64,000 nucleotides of DNA from Streptomyces sp. NBC_00691 (lineage in GTDB: Bacteria; Actinomycetota; Actinomycetes; Streptomycetales; Streptomycetaceae), in the NCBI RefSeq assembly GCF_036226665.1, contig NZ_CP109007.1:310001-374000 (forward strand), in the 5' to 3' direction. Made by a program: the position numbers and the translations under genes. Of the stretch, positions 9,369-18,431 are shown piece after piece (the first letter of the stretch is position 1; every line of letters starts with the position of its first letter). The notes below the pieces were generated by a model. The model was not told the DNA's origin. It saw only the letters and a list, made by a program, of their open reading frames with translations, and did not search any database.

Positions 9369-9926
9369 TCATCGGCCCCGGCGGTGCACGGGGCCGCCAC
9401 CTCGGCGGGCGCGTGGGGGGCGCTGGCTTCGGCGCGCGGCGGACACGTCGTCGGCGTCGGTCGGCTGCGGGGAGGAGAACGTGGCCTGAACAGCCGCCGG
9501 CGGCGCGGTCTTGGCGGGCGCGGGGACGGAACCACCGGGCGGCGTGGCGGCGCCAGGAAGGACTGTGGCGTTGACGATGTGCGGAGCGCACGCCTGGCAG
9601 ACCTCGGTCAGGGTCCACACGTCGCCCACGGCTCGGTTGTGGACGAGGATCAGCAGGATCCGCCCCGTGCAGGTGGTTCTGGTGGTGTGGTGGCGGCATT
9701 CCGCCGCTCCGCAGGCGCAGGCGGCATGGGGGCGGGGGGTGGCGGATCGTGCGTGGGCGTGGACGTGCTGGTGCGCGAAGCGGCGCAGAGCGTTGATGTC
9801 CTTGGAGCGTGGGGGCATCCGGCAGGCCTTGGTGCTGCAGGCCACAGTGGCGGAATGGTCAGGATGTCCGGTCAGGTGGACGGTCCAGGTTCTGCCCGGC
9901 GGGCGTGATCCGGGGAGACTGCTCAC
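9369..9926 (-). CDS. Cysteine/histidine-rich putative zinc-binding protein
   Basis: A 185-residue protein from GTG 9926. The central part is rich in Cys and His: HPDHSATVACSTKACRM, HVHAHARSATPRPHAACACG, AAECRHHTTRTTCTG and CQACAPH. That gives enough ligands for one or two zinc sites. The C-terminal 60 residues are Pro/Ala-rich and probably disordered. No signal peptide is seen, so it is cytoplasmic. Proteins of this appearance occur in Streptomyces, some near integrative elements, but no integrase or replication gene is nearby. A DNA- or RNA-binding role is only an inference. Confidence 0.6.
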   Translation of the reverse strand: MSSLPGSRPPGRTWTVHLTGHPDHSATVACSTKACRMPPRSKDINALRRFAHQHVHAHARSATPRPHAACACGAAECRHHTTRTTCTGRILLILVHNRAVGDVWTLTEVCQACAPHIVNATVLPGAATPPGGSVPAPAKTAPPAAVQATFSSPQPTDADDVSAARRSQRPPRARRGGGPVHRRGR

Positions 9927-10585
9927 TTCGTGGGTCCGTTCGATCGGGGGTGTGATGCTCTGGTCTTACCCTCCCGCGGCGTGCGGGTCACGTCGGTGTC
10001 GGCGGCCGCAGAGCCGTAGGGATATTCATAGCCGGGAAGGTCGATGCTGACCACCATCAACTCATACGACGTCGCCGACATCTCCGGGCCGTCCGGCATC
10101 ACGTACTTTCCGCACGTACGAGGCGTCCACCTGTAGGACTCCCTCGCGACCTACTCTCCACCGCGGGAGTCCCCGAGAGCACGTGCTTCCCTCCCCTCGG
10201 CTTTGAGGACGACAACCTCGCCCGACGGGCTTTCGTTGCGAGCGTCAAGGCGTCCTGCGGCGGGGTCGGCGCCACGAGCTCTACCGGCCCGACAAGGGCG
10301 CGGTCTCCTGGAGCGGCGGTGATCTCGCCCGGCGGACCCCGCCGCGGTCTGGGGCCCTCGGGTTGCCCACGACCGGCGGCTTTGGGCCCCTGCTCGGCCG
10401 GCATCGGCGGCGCCAGTCGGCCTCGATCCTGGCGACAGGAGGAGCGCGGTCATGGAGGTGGCCTGGTCGACCCCGAGCGACATCGGCGCCTCGGGGCACA
10501 CCGCACGCTCCGCCTCGCCGCCGGGCGCCGGATCACCGCCTGGCCGATCGCCTGGTCACAGGAGGCGGCGCTTCAAGGGGATGAC
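9927..10585. other. Long intergenic stretch with no convincing gene
   Basis: About 660 bases lie between the Cys-rich gene (reading left) and the end of galE (also minus strand). Two small plus-strand frames have good upstream purine runs: ATG near 10043 (30 codons) and ATG near 10452 (50 codons, overlapping the galE end). Neither has recognisable similarity. Several short frames look like degraded coding sequence. Confidence 0.4.
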
Positions 10586-11599
10586 TCACTCCTCGCTTCC
10601 GTGAGTGAGAACGAGCGAGCGCCGGGCGTGCCAGGCGAGGGAGTCGGAGATGCCCTGTTCCACGGAGAGGACCGGTTCCCAGCCGAGGAGTTCTCCGGCG
10701 AGGGTGATGTCGGGGTAGGCGCCCGCGTTGTCGCCGGGCCGGCGGCCGACGGTCTCGTGGGCGAGCGGCTGACCGGTGACCTTCTCGAAGGCCTCGATGA
10801 GCTCGAGCACGGTCGTGCCGGTGCCCGAACCCAGGTTGATGACGCGGTACGGCCCGCCGCCGTCCGCGTCGTTGGAAGTGATGGTGTCGAAGCGACGGAC
10901 GGCCGCGATGTGGCCGCGAGCCAGGTCGTGGACGTGGACGTAGTCACGGATGCCGGTGCCGTCCCGGGTCTCCCAGTCGGTGCCGGTGACGGGGAAGGGA
11001 CGCCCGGCGTGGTAGGCGTCGATCATGACGCCGAGCGCGTGGGTGGGCTTCATGACCTGGAGACCGGACCGGAACTCCGGGTCACAGCCGATCGGGTTGA
11101 AGTAGCGCAGGGAGATGGCGCGCAGCGGCGTCCCGGCGGTGATGTCCTCCAGCGCGTTCTCGAAGTGCGCTTTCGTCCGGGCGTAGGGGCTCATGGGGTT
11201 GAGCGGCGACGTCTCGGTGATGCCCTGCCCGGGCTCGTAGATCGCGGCGGAGGAGGAGAAGAGGTAGCGCTCGCAGCCGTTGCGGAGCAGGTGTCCGAGG
11301 AGCGCGAGGCCCTTGGAGACGTTCTCGGTGTAGTAGTAGAGGGGGTTCGCGACCGACTCGGGAACGACGATCTTCGCGGCGCAGCCGATGGTGGCGTCGA
11401 TGTCGGGGTGGTCGGCGAAGATCTGGTCGATCACGTCGCCGTCGGCGATGTCCCCGCGGTACCAGGTCCGGCCCTCCACGAACTCGCTGCGGCCGGTCGC
11501 CAGGTCGTCCAGGATCACGACGTCGATGCCGTCGTCCAGGCAGGCGGAGGCGATGGTCGAGCCGATGAATCCGGCGCCGCCGGTGATCAGGACCTTCAT
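10586..11599 (-). CDS. galE: UDP-glucose 4-epimerase
   Basis: A 337-residue cytoplasmic short-chain dehydrogenase of the extended type that interconverts UDP-glucose and UDP-galactose in the Leloir pathway. The start at ATG 11599 gives the N-terminal NAD-binding motif ITGGAGFIGS (residues 5-14). Ser116-Ser117 (LFSSSAAIYE) and the catalytic Tyr139/Lys143 pair (SPYARTK) are present. The substrate-side motifs SLRYFNPIG and RDYVHVHDLARGH are typical of GalE rather than of dehydratases. Length is normal. The promoter just upstream carries a repeated CGGAACTTGTA element, suggesting specific regulation. galT and galK are not in this window, so this may be a second galE used for cell-wall or exopolysaccharide sugars. 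Confidence 0.95.
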   Translation of the reverse strand: MKVLITGGAGFIGSTIASACLDDGIDVVILDDLATGRSEFVEGRTWYRGDIADGDVIDQIFADHPDIDATIGCAAKIVVPESVANPLYYYTENVSKGLALLGHLLRNGCERYLFSSSAAIYEPGQGITETSPLNPMSPYARTKAHFENALEDITAGTPLRAISLRYFNPIGCDPEFRSGLQVMKPTHALGVMIDAYHAGRPFPVTGTDWETRDGTGIRDYVHVHDLARGHIAAVRRFDTITSNDADGGGPYRVINLGSGTGTTVLELIEAFEKVTGQPLAHETVGRRPGDNAGAYPDITLAGELLGWEPVLSVEQGISDSLAWHARRSLVLTHGSEE

Positions 11600-11621
11600 G
11601 AGGTGTCTCCCCAGTTGCACA

Positions 11622-11654
11622 CGGAACTTGTAGAACCTGTACGCGGAACTTGTA
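11622..11654 (-). promoter_or_regulatory. Repeated element in the galE leader
   Basis: CGGAACTTGTA occurs at 11622-11632 and again at 11644-11654, a spacing of 22 bases or about two helical turns. A shorter copy (GAACCTGTA) lies between at 11633-11641. All copies lie within 60 bases upstream of the galE start. This arrangement suits a regulator binding one face of the helix. Confidence 0.45.
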
Positions 11655-11928
11655 CGCGGACGTGGTCGCGCACCCGGCCTGCCGGGCCGAGCGGCTGCCA
11701 GGGAGAAGACACTAACAGCGCCATTGCGGCGCATTTCGGGGTTCACGGTGAAGGCACCCGTTCTGGACGCCGGACCTTCGGAAGCAGCCGACCGGCCGAC
11801 CGGCCCCGACGGGCCCGCCTTCAGGGCCGCTCTCCGCGCCTGTTCACGGCGGCGTCCGCGCCGGCGAGCCGGCCGACGGAATCGGGGATCGGCGCTTTGA
11901 TCCGTCTCGGTCGGAGCTCCCAGCACGG

Positions 11929-12909
11929 TCAGCCGTGGAGGAAGGCATCGACTTCGGAGAAGGGGGCTGCTGTGTCGGGTGTGAAACGCCTGATCTCTCC
12001 CCGGAAGGAGCGGACCTCCAGCCAACTCCGGGTCGTCGCAGTCGGGAGCGCGTGCAGGAGCGCCTTGAGATCGGTGGATCCGAAGACCTTGAAGGTCCGC
12101 GTCCGCCCGTAGTGGGACGGTTCGACATCGAACCTGAGGTCGACCGTCGGGTGCGGCTGACGGCTCCAGTCGCTGTAAGGCAGTCCACCGTGACCGTGGA
12201 TACGCGCGTCGACGAGGACTTCCGGATCCGCGTCGCCGATCTCGCAGTCGAAGACCGGGAAGGCTGTCGCGACGCGAGCGGCGATGGCTGGAAACGCGAT
12301 GCAGGTCTGGCCGAGTGCCGGCGCGCAGAACAAGGCGTGACTGAAGGGCCCCACCGGCTCGGGCAGCCGCACCTTGTGGTGGGACCGCCCGTCGAAGGGC
12401 AGATCACGCTGAGTGCCGAGGAAGGTCAGGAAGGACGACACGGTCGCGGGGTCGTGGCTGTCTGCGCGTACGGTGAAGTGAACGGCGCTACGCCCCTGGT
12501 CCCGCAGGACGAAGTACTCGTGAAACCTCACCGGGTGGTCCGGGGTGTGGCTGCGGCGGTACGTCTCCTCGAAGCCATCGACCGGCAGATACTCCGGGAC
12601 GGTGGCATGCGGCCGGGTGCTTGCCTTGATCACGTCGAGGACCGGCGTCTGCTGGTCGGGTTCGACGGTGCCGATCGGCGCCTCGACCTCGACCTCGACC
12701 TCGACGAAGCCCTTGCGCAGCCATTCATCGATCTTGCGCCTGGCGTGGCGACGGGCGTGCTCCTCGTCGTTCAGCGTCGACGTGCTCGCCTTGCCGCTGG
12801 TGCCTGTCGCGCCCCAGCGGAGGAAGCAGCGGATGCCTTCCTGGCGAATCTCCCGATACTGGGTCTTGGCCCCCTGCGGGAGCTCGAACCGACGTCGGCC
12901 CGTCACCAT
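11929..12909 (-). CDS. WGR-domain protein
   Basis: A 326-residue soluble protein. ATG 12909 is preferred because GGAGG lies just before it. An upstream ATG at 12978 would add 23 residues. Residues about 3-70 form a WGR domain: RRRFELPQGAKTQYREI, then FLRWGATGTSGKAS and HARRHARRKIDEWLRKGF. In PARPs and bacterial homologues this domain binds DNA ends. There is no PARP or MolR partner domain. The remaining 250 residues are unfamiliar and beta-rich (RFHEYFVLRDQGRSAVHFTV, SWLEVRSFRGEIRRF). The gene lies 121 bases downstream of the CHAT partner on the same strand and may belong to that operon. Function unknown. Confidence 0.75.
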   Translation of the reverse strand: MVTGRRRFELPQGAKTQYREIRQEGIRCFLRWGATGTSGKASTSTLNDEEHARRHARRKIDEWLRKGFVEVEVEVEAPIGTVEPDQQTPVLDVIKASTRPHATVPEYLPVDGFEETYRRSHTPDHPVRFHEYFVLRDQGRSAVHFTVRADSHDPATVSSFLTFLGTQRDLPFDGRSHHKVRLPEPVGPFSHALFCAPALGQTCIAFPAIAARVATAFPVFDCEIGDADPEVLVDARIHGHGGLPYSDWSRQPHPTVDLRFDVEPSHYGRTRTFKVFGSTDLKALLHALPTATTRSWLEVRSFRGEIRRFTPDTAAPFSEVDAFLHG

Positions 12910-13030
12910 GTCCTCCAGCAGACTGTGAACCCGGGGACAGCGCCGTACGTCTCCAGGGCCGTCCTCCGGCCGACACATTATCCCGTGAGTGCTCGCTCTC
13001 CGGGTCCTGGACGACGAGCAGGGCGGACCG

Positions 13031-13759
13031 TCAGGTCTGCGGACTGTCCAGGGGATCCGACGCGGCGGCGGCCGGTTCCGCGAGGCGGAACAGTTTCTCG
13101 GAGGTACCGAGCTTGCCGGTCAGGCGAATGACTCGGCCGAGCCCTCTCGGCATGATCCTGACGCGCATGGTCACCTTGGCGTCGACGGGAGCGCCCAGGG
13201 GCGCGTCGACGAGCAGCCGCAGTTCCTCGTTGACGTGGAGGAATTCCTGGTCCGAGGCTCTGAAGTCCCAGTAGGCAGTGGTGAATCCGACGCCCGAGGA
13301 GGTGATCCGGGGGCAGTAGACCGTCCTGCGCCGGGTGATCTGAGGCGTCAGTTCCGCGCCGACGAGTGAACTCGCCACCTGGAAGGTGAGACCGGCGCCC
13401 ATCGTCGTTTCGATCTCGACCGGATGCTCTCCGTCGACGAGTACCGGCGACATGTCCGCCACGACGGTTCCTCGCGAAGCTGAGAGGTCGACGACGAGTC
13501 GGGACCAGCGCACGACGGATTCAGGGTGCGTCTGGATCACGAAGATCAACGGCACGTCGTAACCGCTGCGGCCGGGAAGGGAATCCTCCACCTGGCGGAC
13601 CGGACCGAGGGCGAGCCCGATACGGGTCGCCCGGCGCAGCAGCGTGATCGTCGCCTCGTCGATCGGCGCCAGTTGCCGGTCGGGCTCGTGTTCCTCCACG
13701 ACCGGCTCGACCATGTCGAGCAGCTCGTACCCTTCGGGGAGTTCCGTGTGCGTCCGCAT
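13031..13759 (-). CDS. Beta-rich partner protein encoded directly after the CHAT protease
   Basis: A 242-residue soluble protein. ATG 13759 is set by a perfect GGAGG seven bases upstream and begins one base after the CHAT stop codon, so the two are translationally coupled. After a polar N-terminus (residues 1-45, acidic, EPVVEEHEPDRQ), residues about 60-225 alternate hydrophobic and polar residues in many strands (VPLIFVIQTHPESVVRW, VEIETTMGAGLTFQVASSLV, TVYCPRITSSGVGFTTAYW, AKVTMRVRIMP). This suggests a beta-sandwich. The C-terminal tail is Ala-rich. I do not recognise the family. Its position suggests it is a substrate, adaptor or effector of the neighbouring protease. That is inference. 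Confidence 0.8.
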   Translation of the reverse strand: MRTHTELPEGYELLDMVEPVVEEHEPDRQLAPIDEATITLLRRATRIGLALGPVRQVEDSLPGRSGYDVPLIFVIQTHPESVVRWSRLVVDLSASRGTVVADMSPVLVDGEHPVEIETTMGAGLTFQVASSLVGAELTPQITRRRTVYCPRITSSGVGFTTAYWDFRASDQEFLHVNEELRLLVDAPLGAPVDAKVTMRVRIMPRGLGRVIRLTGKLGTSEKLFRLAEPAAAASDPLDSPQT

Positions 13760-13760
13760 G

Positions 13761-16700
13761 TCATCCTCCGTCTCGGGGTGTGGGGCGAGTGGGTGCACGC
13801 CAGTCGCCGAGGAGGCAGAACGCCGCCCAGCGGTCGATACGCTCGTCTCCGGCACGGTCGCGTGCGGCGAGCATGGCCGCGCGCAGAGCGTGTGCGGGGG
13901 CCGCTCCGCCGAGCGTCAGGTCGTGGAAGTCGCCCATGATGGCGGCCGTGGTGGAATCCGGTACCCGCCACAGGCTCATCACGAGGGAGCGCACTCCGGC
14001 GAAGAGGAGCGATCGGCTGAGGCCGAGGGTCTCGTCCGTCCGGCTGGTGCGGCTCACGCCCGTCTCGCAGGCCGAGAGGACCGCGAGTCGGACGCTGTGC
14101 CAGTCCTGCTGCAGGATGTCCCGGGCGGTGAGGACTCCTCCCGCCAGGATCAGGCCGGAGGAGAGCGGGTCGTCGGCGTCGAAGTGGGCGTGACAGGCGG
14201 CGTGGAAGACCGAGGTGTTCGGGACGCGGAGCAGGACCTCCTCCCGTGTGGCCGTGTCTCCCAGGAGGGGAACGGTCCCCAGTCTGCTGCCCAGCGCGAC
14301 CGCTTCCGTACGTGCGTACGGAAGGTCGAGGCCGGGGTCGCCGAGGACCACGGCGTCGGTGCCGGTTCCGGGAGGGCGGTGGTTCATGGTGCGCAACAGG
14401 GAGACGGTCGGCAGACGGCCGATGGGGTTGCGGTCCAGGAGGGTGGGAAAGCCGTCGACGGAGAGGGCGTGGAACGGTACGTGGTGGAGGGCGCCCGTAG
14501 GGCAGATCAGTAGGGTCTGTCCGGGGCTCGCCACCGCCGTGAGGGGGGCGACGAGGGGCGCCAGGACGTGCTGGAAGAGGCCGGGCATGTCTTCGGCCAT
14601 TTCCCGGACCTGTCCCGCGCTTCCGAAGTGGTCCTCGATGAAGCCCAGCATCCGCGGTCCGTCGGCGTCGATGTGCGCCACCCGGAGTCCGGTCTCCGCG
14701 CCGATGGTGAAGACGACGATCTGTCCGTCGTCCAGGATCGCGTACGAGGCCACGACGGCCGACTCGCCGGCGAGTTCACTGATCACATCGGCGGGAGTGA
14801 GAACGTCGGCCTGTCTGATCGCGGCGTACTCGGCGGCTTCCGCGCCGCATTCCGCCATGCGGGCCCACAAGGTGGTGAGTTCGCCGGTCAGCACGTGGTG
14901 ACGCGTCCAGTCGACCGCGCCACCGCGTTCGACCTCGGTGCGAGCACTCAGCAGTTCGGCTTCCCGGTCGAGGAGCGGTGGCGGGACTCCGACGGGTGCT
15001 CGGAGCCGGGCGGTGCTCATCGTGTCGAGCAGCGCGCGGGAGCGCTTTCTCTCGGACGCGGTGTAGGCGGCGATCACGTGTGACTCGGGGTCTCCGTCCG
15101 AGCGGCTCGCCCGTTCGAGGCGGTACCGGGTGAGCAGCTCGAAGACGGTGACCCGCTCGTCCTGGATGCGCATGCGCAGGTCCGGGTCGGGTTGGGCAGC
15201 CCGTACGAGGTCGGCGAGGCCGGTGCCGAGTTCCAGGACGTCCGTGGCCGTGTAGAGCTCGCCGTACTCCCAGGCGGAACGTGCCATCGGCATGATGACG
15301 TCCCAGGCACGCTCGACGGCGACGATACGGCGCCCGGTGCGTGCGGTGGGTTCACCCCGAGGGGCCCAGAAGAGCGGTTCCCCGATGGTGCCGGGCACCG
15401 AGGACAGGGCCAGCACCTGCTCGTACGCCAGGGTGTCGTGGCCGAGGTGCGGCCAGCGTTCGAGTATCTGAGCCGTGGCGATCCAGTCCGTCGCCAGGCG
15501 GTTCGCGTTGCCCGCGTTCAGTTCCCGGGCGGTGGCGAGATGGTGCAGGGCGCGGCGGGGCAGGCCGAACCAGGTGAGCAGGCGCCCCAGGTTGTGGTGT
15601 GCCGTGGCCAGGGCCACCGGTACGGGACTGAGGGCCGCTTCCCTTTCGGCGAAGCGTTCCGCGGCGAAGAGACGCTGCAGCGCCAGCTCCATGTCGCCGT
15701 CCCGCAGGTACGCCGTCATTCCTTCGGTGACGAGGTCCACCACTCTCTGGTGGTCGGTGACCGGGCTGCCGTTCTCGCGTTCCCGCCGCAGCCGGGTGTA
15801 GTGCTCGGCTCCGGCGTCGTCGCCGCTGCGGCGGGCCGCCGCGGCCAGTGCTTCGTACTGGCCGGCGCGTCGTGGGCGATCGTCGAAGTGGTCCATGCCG
15901 ATCCGCTGACTTCTTCCCGTGCGGGCGCGCTCGGCTTCGTCGGTGTCGGCCCACTGCTCGGCGGTCTTGAGGAGGTCGTACGCCTCGCTGTAGCGGCCCA
16001 GTTCCGTGTTGACCCCGGCAAGCTGTTCCAAGGCTTCGGCGAGACACCGGGCCTTGCCCCGGTCGTCGGGGTCTCCCTCAGGCCATGGGTCGTCGAGTGC
16101 CTCCGCGATCTGAACACCCCGGCGGGCGAGCAGCAGTGCCCGCTCCGGGTCGGTGCCCCTGGCCGACCATTGGTGGACCAGCACCGTGAGCCCGGTCAGT
16201 GCGGCGGGCCAGTGCTCGGGGCCGTCGTCCACGAGCCAGCGGGCGAAGTCCTCGTCGTCGGCGAGGCGGTCGAGCATGGAGCCGATGGCGGGCTGATCGC
16301 GCCTCAGGGATTCCTCCACCCGAGGGGGGAGGTCGGCTTCGATGCCGGGCCCCACGGCGAAGGCGGCGGTGGGGATGCCGGGCCGCGGGGTGGCGGTGTG
16401 CCGATGTTCCTCGGCGTGCGCGGAACCGGAAGGCGGAGCGGGCGGCGCCGGAGGTGCCGCACCGGCCGATGACGGAAGCTGTTCGAGGGCCTGCCTGGCC
16501 CCTCCGTAGTTCGGGTCGAGAGCGAGTGCGCGCAGGTAGCAGGAACGCGCTGCCTCCGTCGCGCTCGCGCCTCGCTCCGCGCGAAACGTGTCACCCAGGA
16601 ATCGCCAGGCCATGGGCGTCTCCGCCACGGCCAGCGACTCCTGGAAGTACACCCGCGCCGAGGCCATGCACCCGATGACGAAGTACACGTCACCGAGTGC

Positions 16701-18257
16701 GAGGAGGGCCGTGTAGCTCTCGGGGTCGACGTCCAAGGCCCGCTGGTAGCAGCCGGCCGCCTCCGCGTACGCACGCCGTTGGAAGTGCTCTTCTCCCTGC
16801 TGGATGTGCTGTGCGGCCTCCCTGTGGGCACGGGTGGTCAGTGGCACTCCCAGGAGTCGCGCCACGGCGGCCGCCAACAGGGGTTCGCTCTCGGCCAGTT
16901 CGGCCAGCTGCTGGGCTCCGTCGGGGTTTCCCGCGATCATGGCCGCGAAGATCTGGGGCTTGATCTCTCCCGGAGGGAGCGTGCCCATGTCCGGAGAGAT
17001 GGTCAGCCGCCCGTCCTCGAGACGTGCGAACGCCCGCTGCGCCGTGGGGGCTGCCGGTCCTCTGGTCGGCATCAGGTCACCGAGACCGGCGCCGGTCAGG
17101 CGTCTGAACTCGCTGTCCCACAACCCGGCTTCCGGAGAGCCTTCCTTCACGAGCAGGATGGTCAGTTCCTGGAGGATGCCCTCCTCGCCGGCGATCGGCG
17201 GATCCGACAGGCGGGATCGCAGAAGGGCGATCGCCTCATCCGCACGGTCGGTGCGAGAAAGAGCCTTCGCCACGGCGACCAGGCGCTCTCCGTCGTCAGG
17301 GTTCTCGGCGAGCAGTCCGTTGTGTATCCGAAGGGCCCGATCCACATCCCCTGCGTCGTCGAAGTGGTCCGCGAGTCGTTTCCGGAACGGCGCGGCCGGG
17401 GCCACCGGGACGATGAGCCGGTCTCCCACCACGGCCCAGGCCATGGCCCAATCGACGTCCCCGTCCGCGAGGCCACGCTGCAACTCGCCGAACCAGGCGT
17501 GGATCAGCGCCATGAGGGCACCTGCGGGACGTTGTTCCAGCCATGAATCAGCCAGGTCCGCCATCGCGTCCGGATCGGCGGTCTGCGTCATCTCCTCGAC
17601 GACGTGGAATGCCTCGTAGCGCATGCTGAACGCCAGACGCACATCCGAGAGTCCCCCTCCCGTCCACGACTCCAGCGTGTCGAAGACCGGCCCGACCGCC
17701 TCCAAGATCCCGGGGAGGTCAGCACGGTGCGCCTCGGTTCCGCAGGTCACCATGCCCAACGACCCGAGCAGACAGGCGAGCCCGTCGTCCGCCTGCAGGC
17801 CTTGCTGTTCGGCAAGGGCGAATTTCCGATGGGCCTCGGCCCGGTCTCCCGCGGCATCCGCCTCGATGGCCCGCAACAAATGGGCCTGACCTGAGAACGT
17901 CTCTTTCACACGACGGGCTTCGTCCCACTCCGCCGAGGAGCCGACAGCCATCCCGGCGACGAACGATTCCAGTACAGCGGCCATCAAGTCCGCGTCCGAC
18001 CGGGTGTTCCACGGATCCTCGCGGGTCGCACCATAGGCGAACGCGTTGATCACCAGCTCGGTGCGCTCCTCAACTCCAAGAGCTGCCAGGGCGTCCCGTC
18101 GCTCCCGGGGCGCCAGCATCGACAAGCGGCGGAGTTCCTGCTCGACCGTCGCGGGGTCCCCGCTCTCCCGCTCTCCGAACCGGCTGTACATGGAACGAGC
18201 CAGAACTTTCAGCATCGCATGACCGAGCACGACTCCCCCGCCCCGTGTTCTCCCCAT
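13761..18257 (-). CDS. TPR-CHAT caspase-like protease
   Basis: A very large 1498-residue cytoplasmic protein. Residues about 60-1000 hold many TPR-like helical repeats (for example AYAEAAGCYQRALDVDPESYTALLALGDVY and LGRYSEAYDLLKTAEQW). The C-terminal 350 residues are a CHAT (caspase HetF-associated with TPRs) peptidase domain. The catalytic pair is visible as His about 1356 in FHAACHAHF and Cys about 1397 in LSACETGV, followed by the typical LLFAGVRSLVMSLWRVPD. CHAT proteases such as the Craspase subunit are triggered by their sensor repeats and cleave a partner. The tightly coupled downstream gene is the obvious candidate partner. Start ATG 18257 is preceded by GAGGG; ATG 18215 is an alternative. 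Confidence 0.92.
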   Translation of the reverse strand: MGRTRGGGVVLGHAMLKVLARSMYSRFGERESGDPATVEQELRRLSMLAPRERRDALAALGVEERTELVINAFAYGATREDPWNTRSDADLMAAVLESFVAGMAVGSSAEWDEARRVKETFSGQAHLLRAIEADAAGDRAEAHRKFALAEQQGLQADDGLACLLGSLGMVTCGTEAHRADLPGILEAVGPVFDTLESWTGGGLSDVRLAFSMRYEAFHVVEEMTQTADPDAMADLADSWLEQRPAGALMALIHAWFGELQRGLADGDVDWAMAWAVVGDRLIVPVAPAAPFRKRLADHFDDAGDVDRALRIHNGLLAENPDDGERLVAVAKALSRTDRADEAIALLRSRLSDPPIAGEEGILQELTILLVKEGSPEAGLWDSEFRRLTGAGLGDLMPTRGPAAPTAQRAFARLEDGRLTISPDMGTLPPGEIKPQIFAAMIAGNPDGAQQLAELAESEPLLAAAVARLLGVPLTTRAHREAAQHIQQGEEHFQRRAYAEAAGCYQRALDVDPESYTALLALGDVYFVIGCMASARVYFQESLAVAETPMAWRFLGDTFRAERGASATEAARSCYLRALALDPNYGGARQALEQLPSSAGAAPPAPPAPPSGSAHAEEHRHTATPRPGIPTAAFAVGPGIEADLPPRVEESLRRDQPAIGSMLDRLADDEDFARWLVDDGPEHWPAALTGLTVLVHQWSARGTDPERALLLARRGVQIAEALDDPWPEGDPDDRGKARCLAEALEQLAGVNTELGRYSEAYDLLKTAEQWADTDEAERARTGRSQRIGMDHFDDRPRRAGQYEALAAAARRSGDDAGAEHYTRLRRERENGSPVTDHQRVVDLVTEGMTAYLRDGDMELALQRLFAAERFAEREAALSPVPVALATAHHNLGRLLTWFGLPRRALHHLATARELNAGNANRLATDWIATAQILERWPHLGHDTLAYEQVLALSSVPGTIGEPLFWAPRGEPTARTGRRIVAVERAWDVIMPMARSAWEYGELYTATDVLELGTGLADLVRAAQPDPDLRMRIQDERVTVFELLTRYRLERASRSDGDPESHVIAAYTASERKRSRALLDTMSTARLRAPVGVPPPLLDREAELLSARTEVERGGAVDWTRHHVLTGELTTLWARMAECGAEAAEYAAIRQADVLTPADVISELAGESAVVASYAILDDGQIVVFTIGAETGLRVAHIDADGPRMLGFIEDHFGSAGQVREMAEDMPGLFQHVLAPLVAPLTAVASPGQTLLICPTGALHHVPFHALSVDGFPTLLDRNPIGRLPTVSLLRTMNHRPPGTGTDAVVLGDPGLDLPYARTEAVALGSRLGTVPLLGDTATREEVLLRVPNTSVFHAACHAHFDADDPLSSGLILAGGVLTARDILQQDWHSVRLAVLSACETGVSRTSRTDETLGLSRSLLFAGVRSLVMSLWRVPDSTTAAIMGDFHDLTLGGAAPAHALRAAMLAARDRAGDERIDRWAAFCLLGDWRAPTRPTPRDGG

Positions 18258-18431
18258 GAACCCTCAGCAGTCTGCTCTCACAGACGAATGGGCCACGCGC
18301 GTAGTTCCCCCTCTGTTCTTCACGGTCCCTGCGTCCGGCCCGGAGGCCGACGCTCCCGTGGAACCGCCGGCGTCCGGGCACGTGGGACCGCCGGCCTCCG
18401 GCACGTGCGGCTGTCGGTGTGGGGACTGGGG

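Noticed and set aside
10043..10135. 30-codon frame with a good purine run (MLTTINSYDVADIS)
   Set aside because: Too short and without conservation evidence; could be a fragment of an older gene.
10319..12112. Long plus-strand open frame (597 codons) opposite galE
   Set aside because: It is the exact antisense of galE, whose NAD-binding and catalytic motifs are complete. Its own translation is Gly/Val/Arg-rich without motifs. Such shadows are normal in high-GC DNA.
15192..16472. Long plus-strand frame opposite the CHAT gene
   Set aside because: Antisense shadow of the TPR region; no start signal and no similarity.
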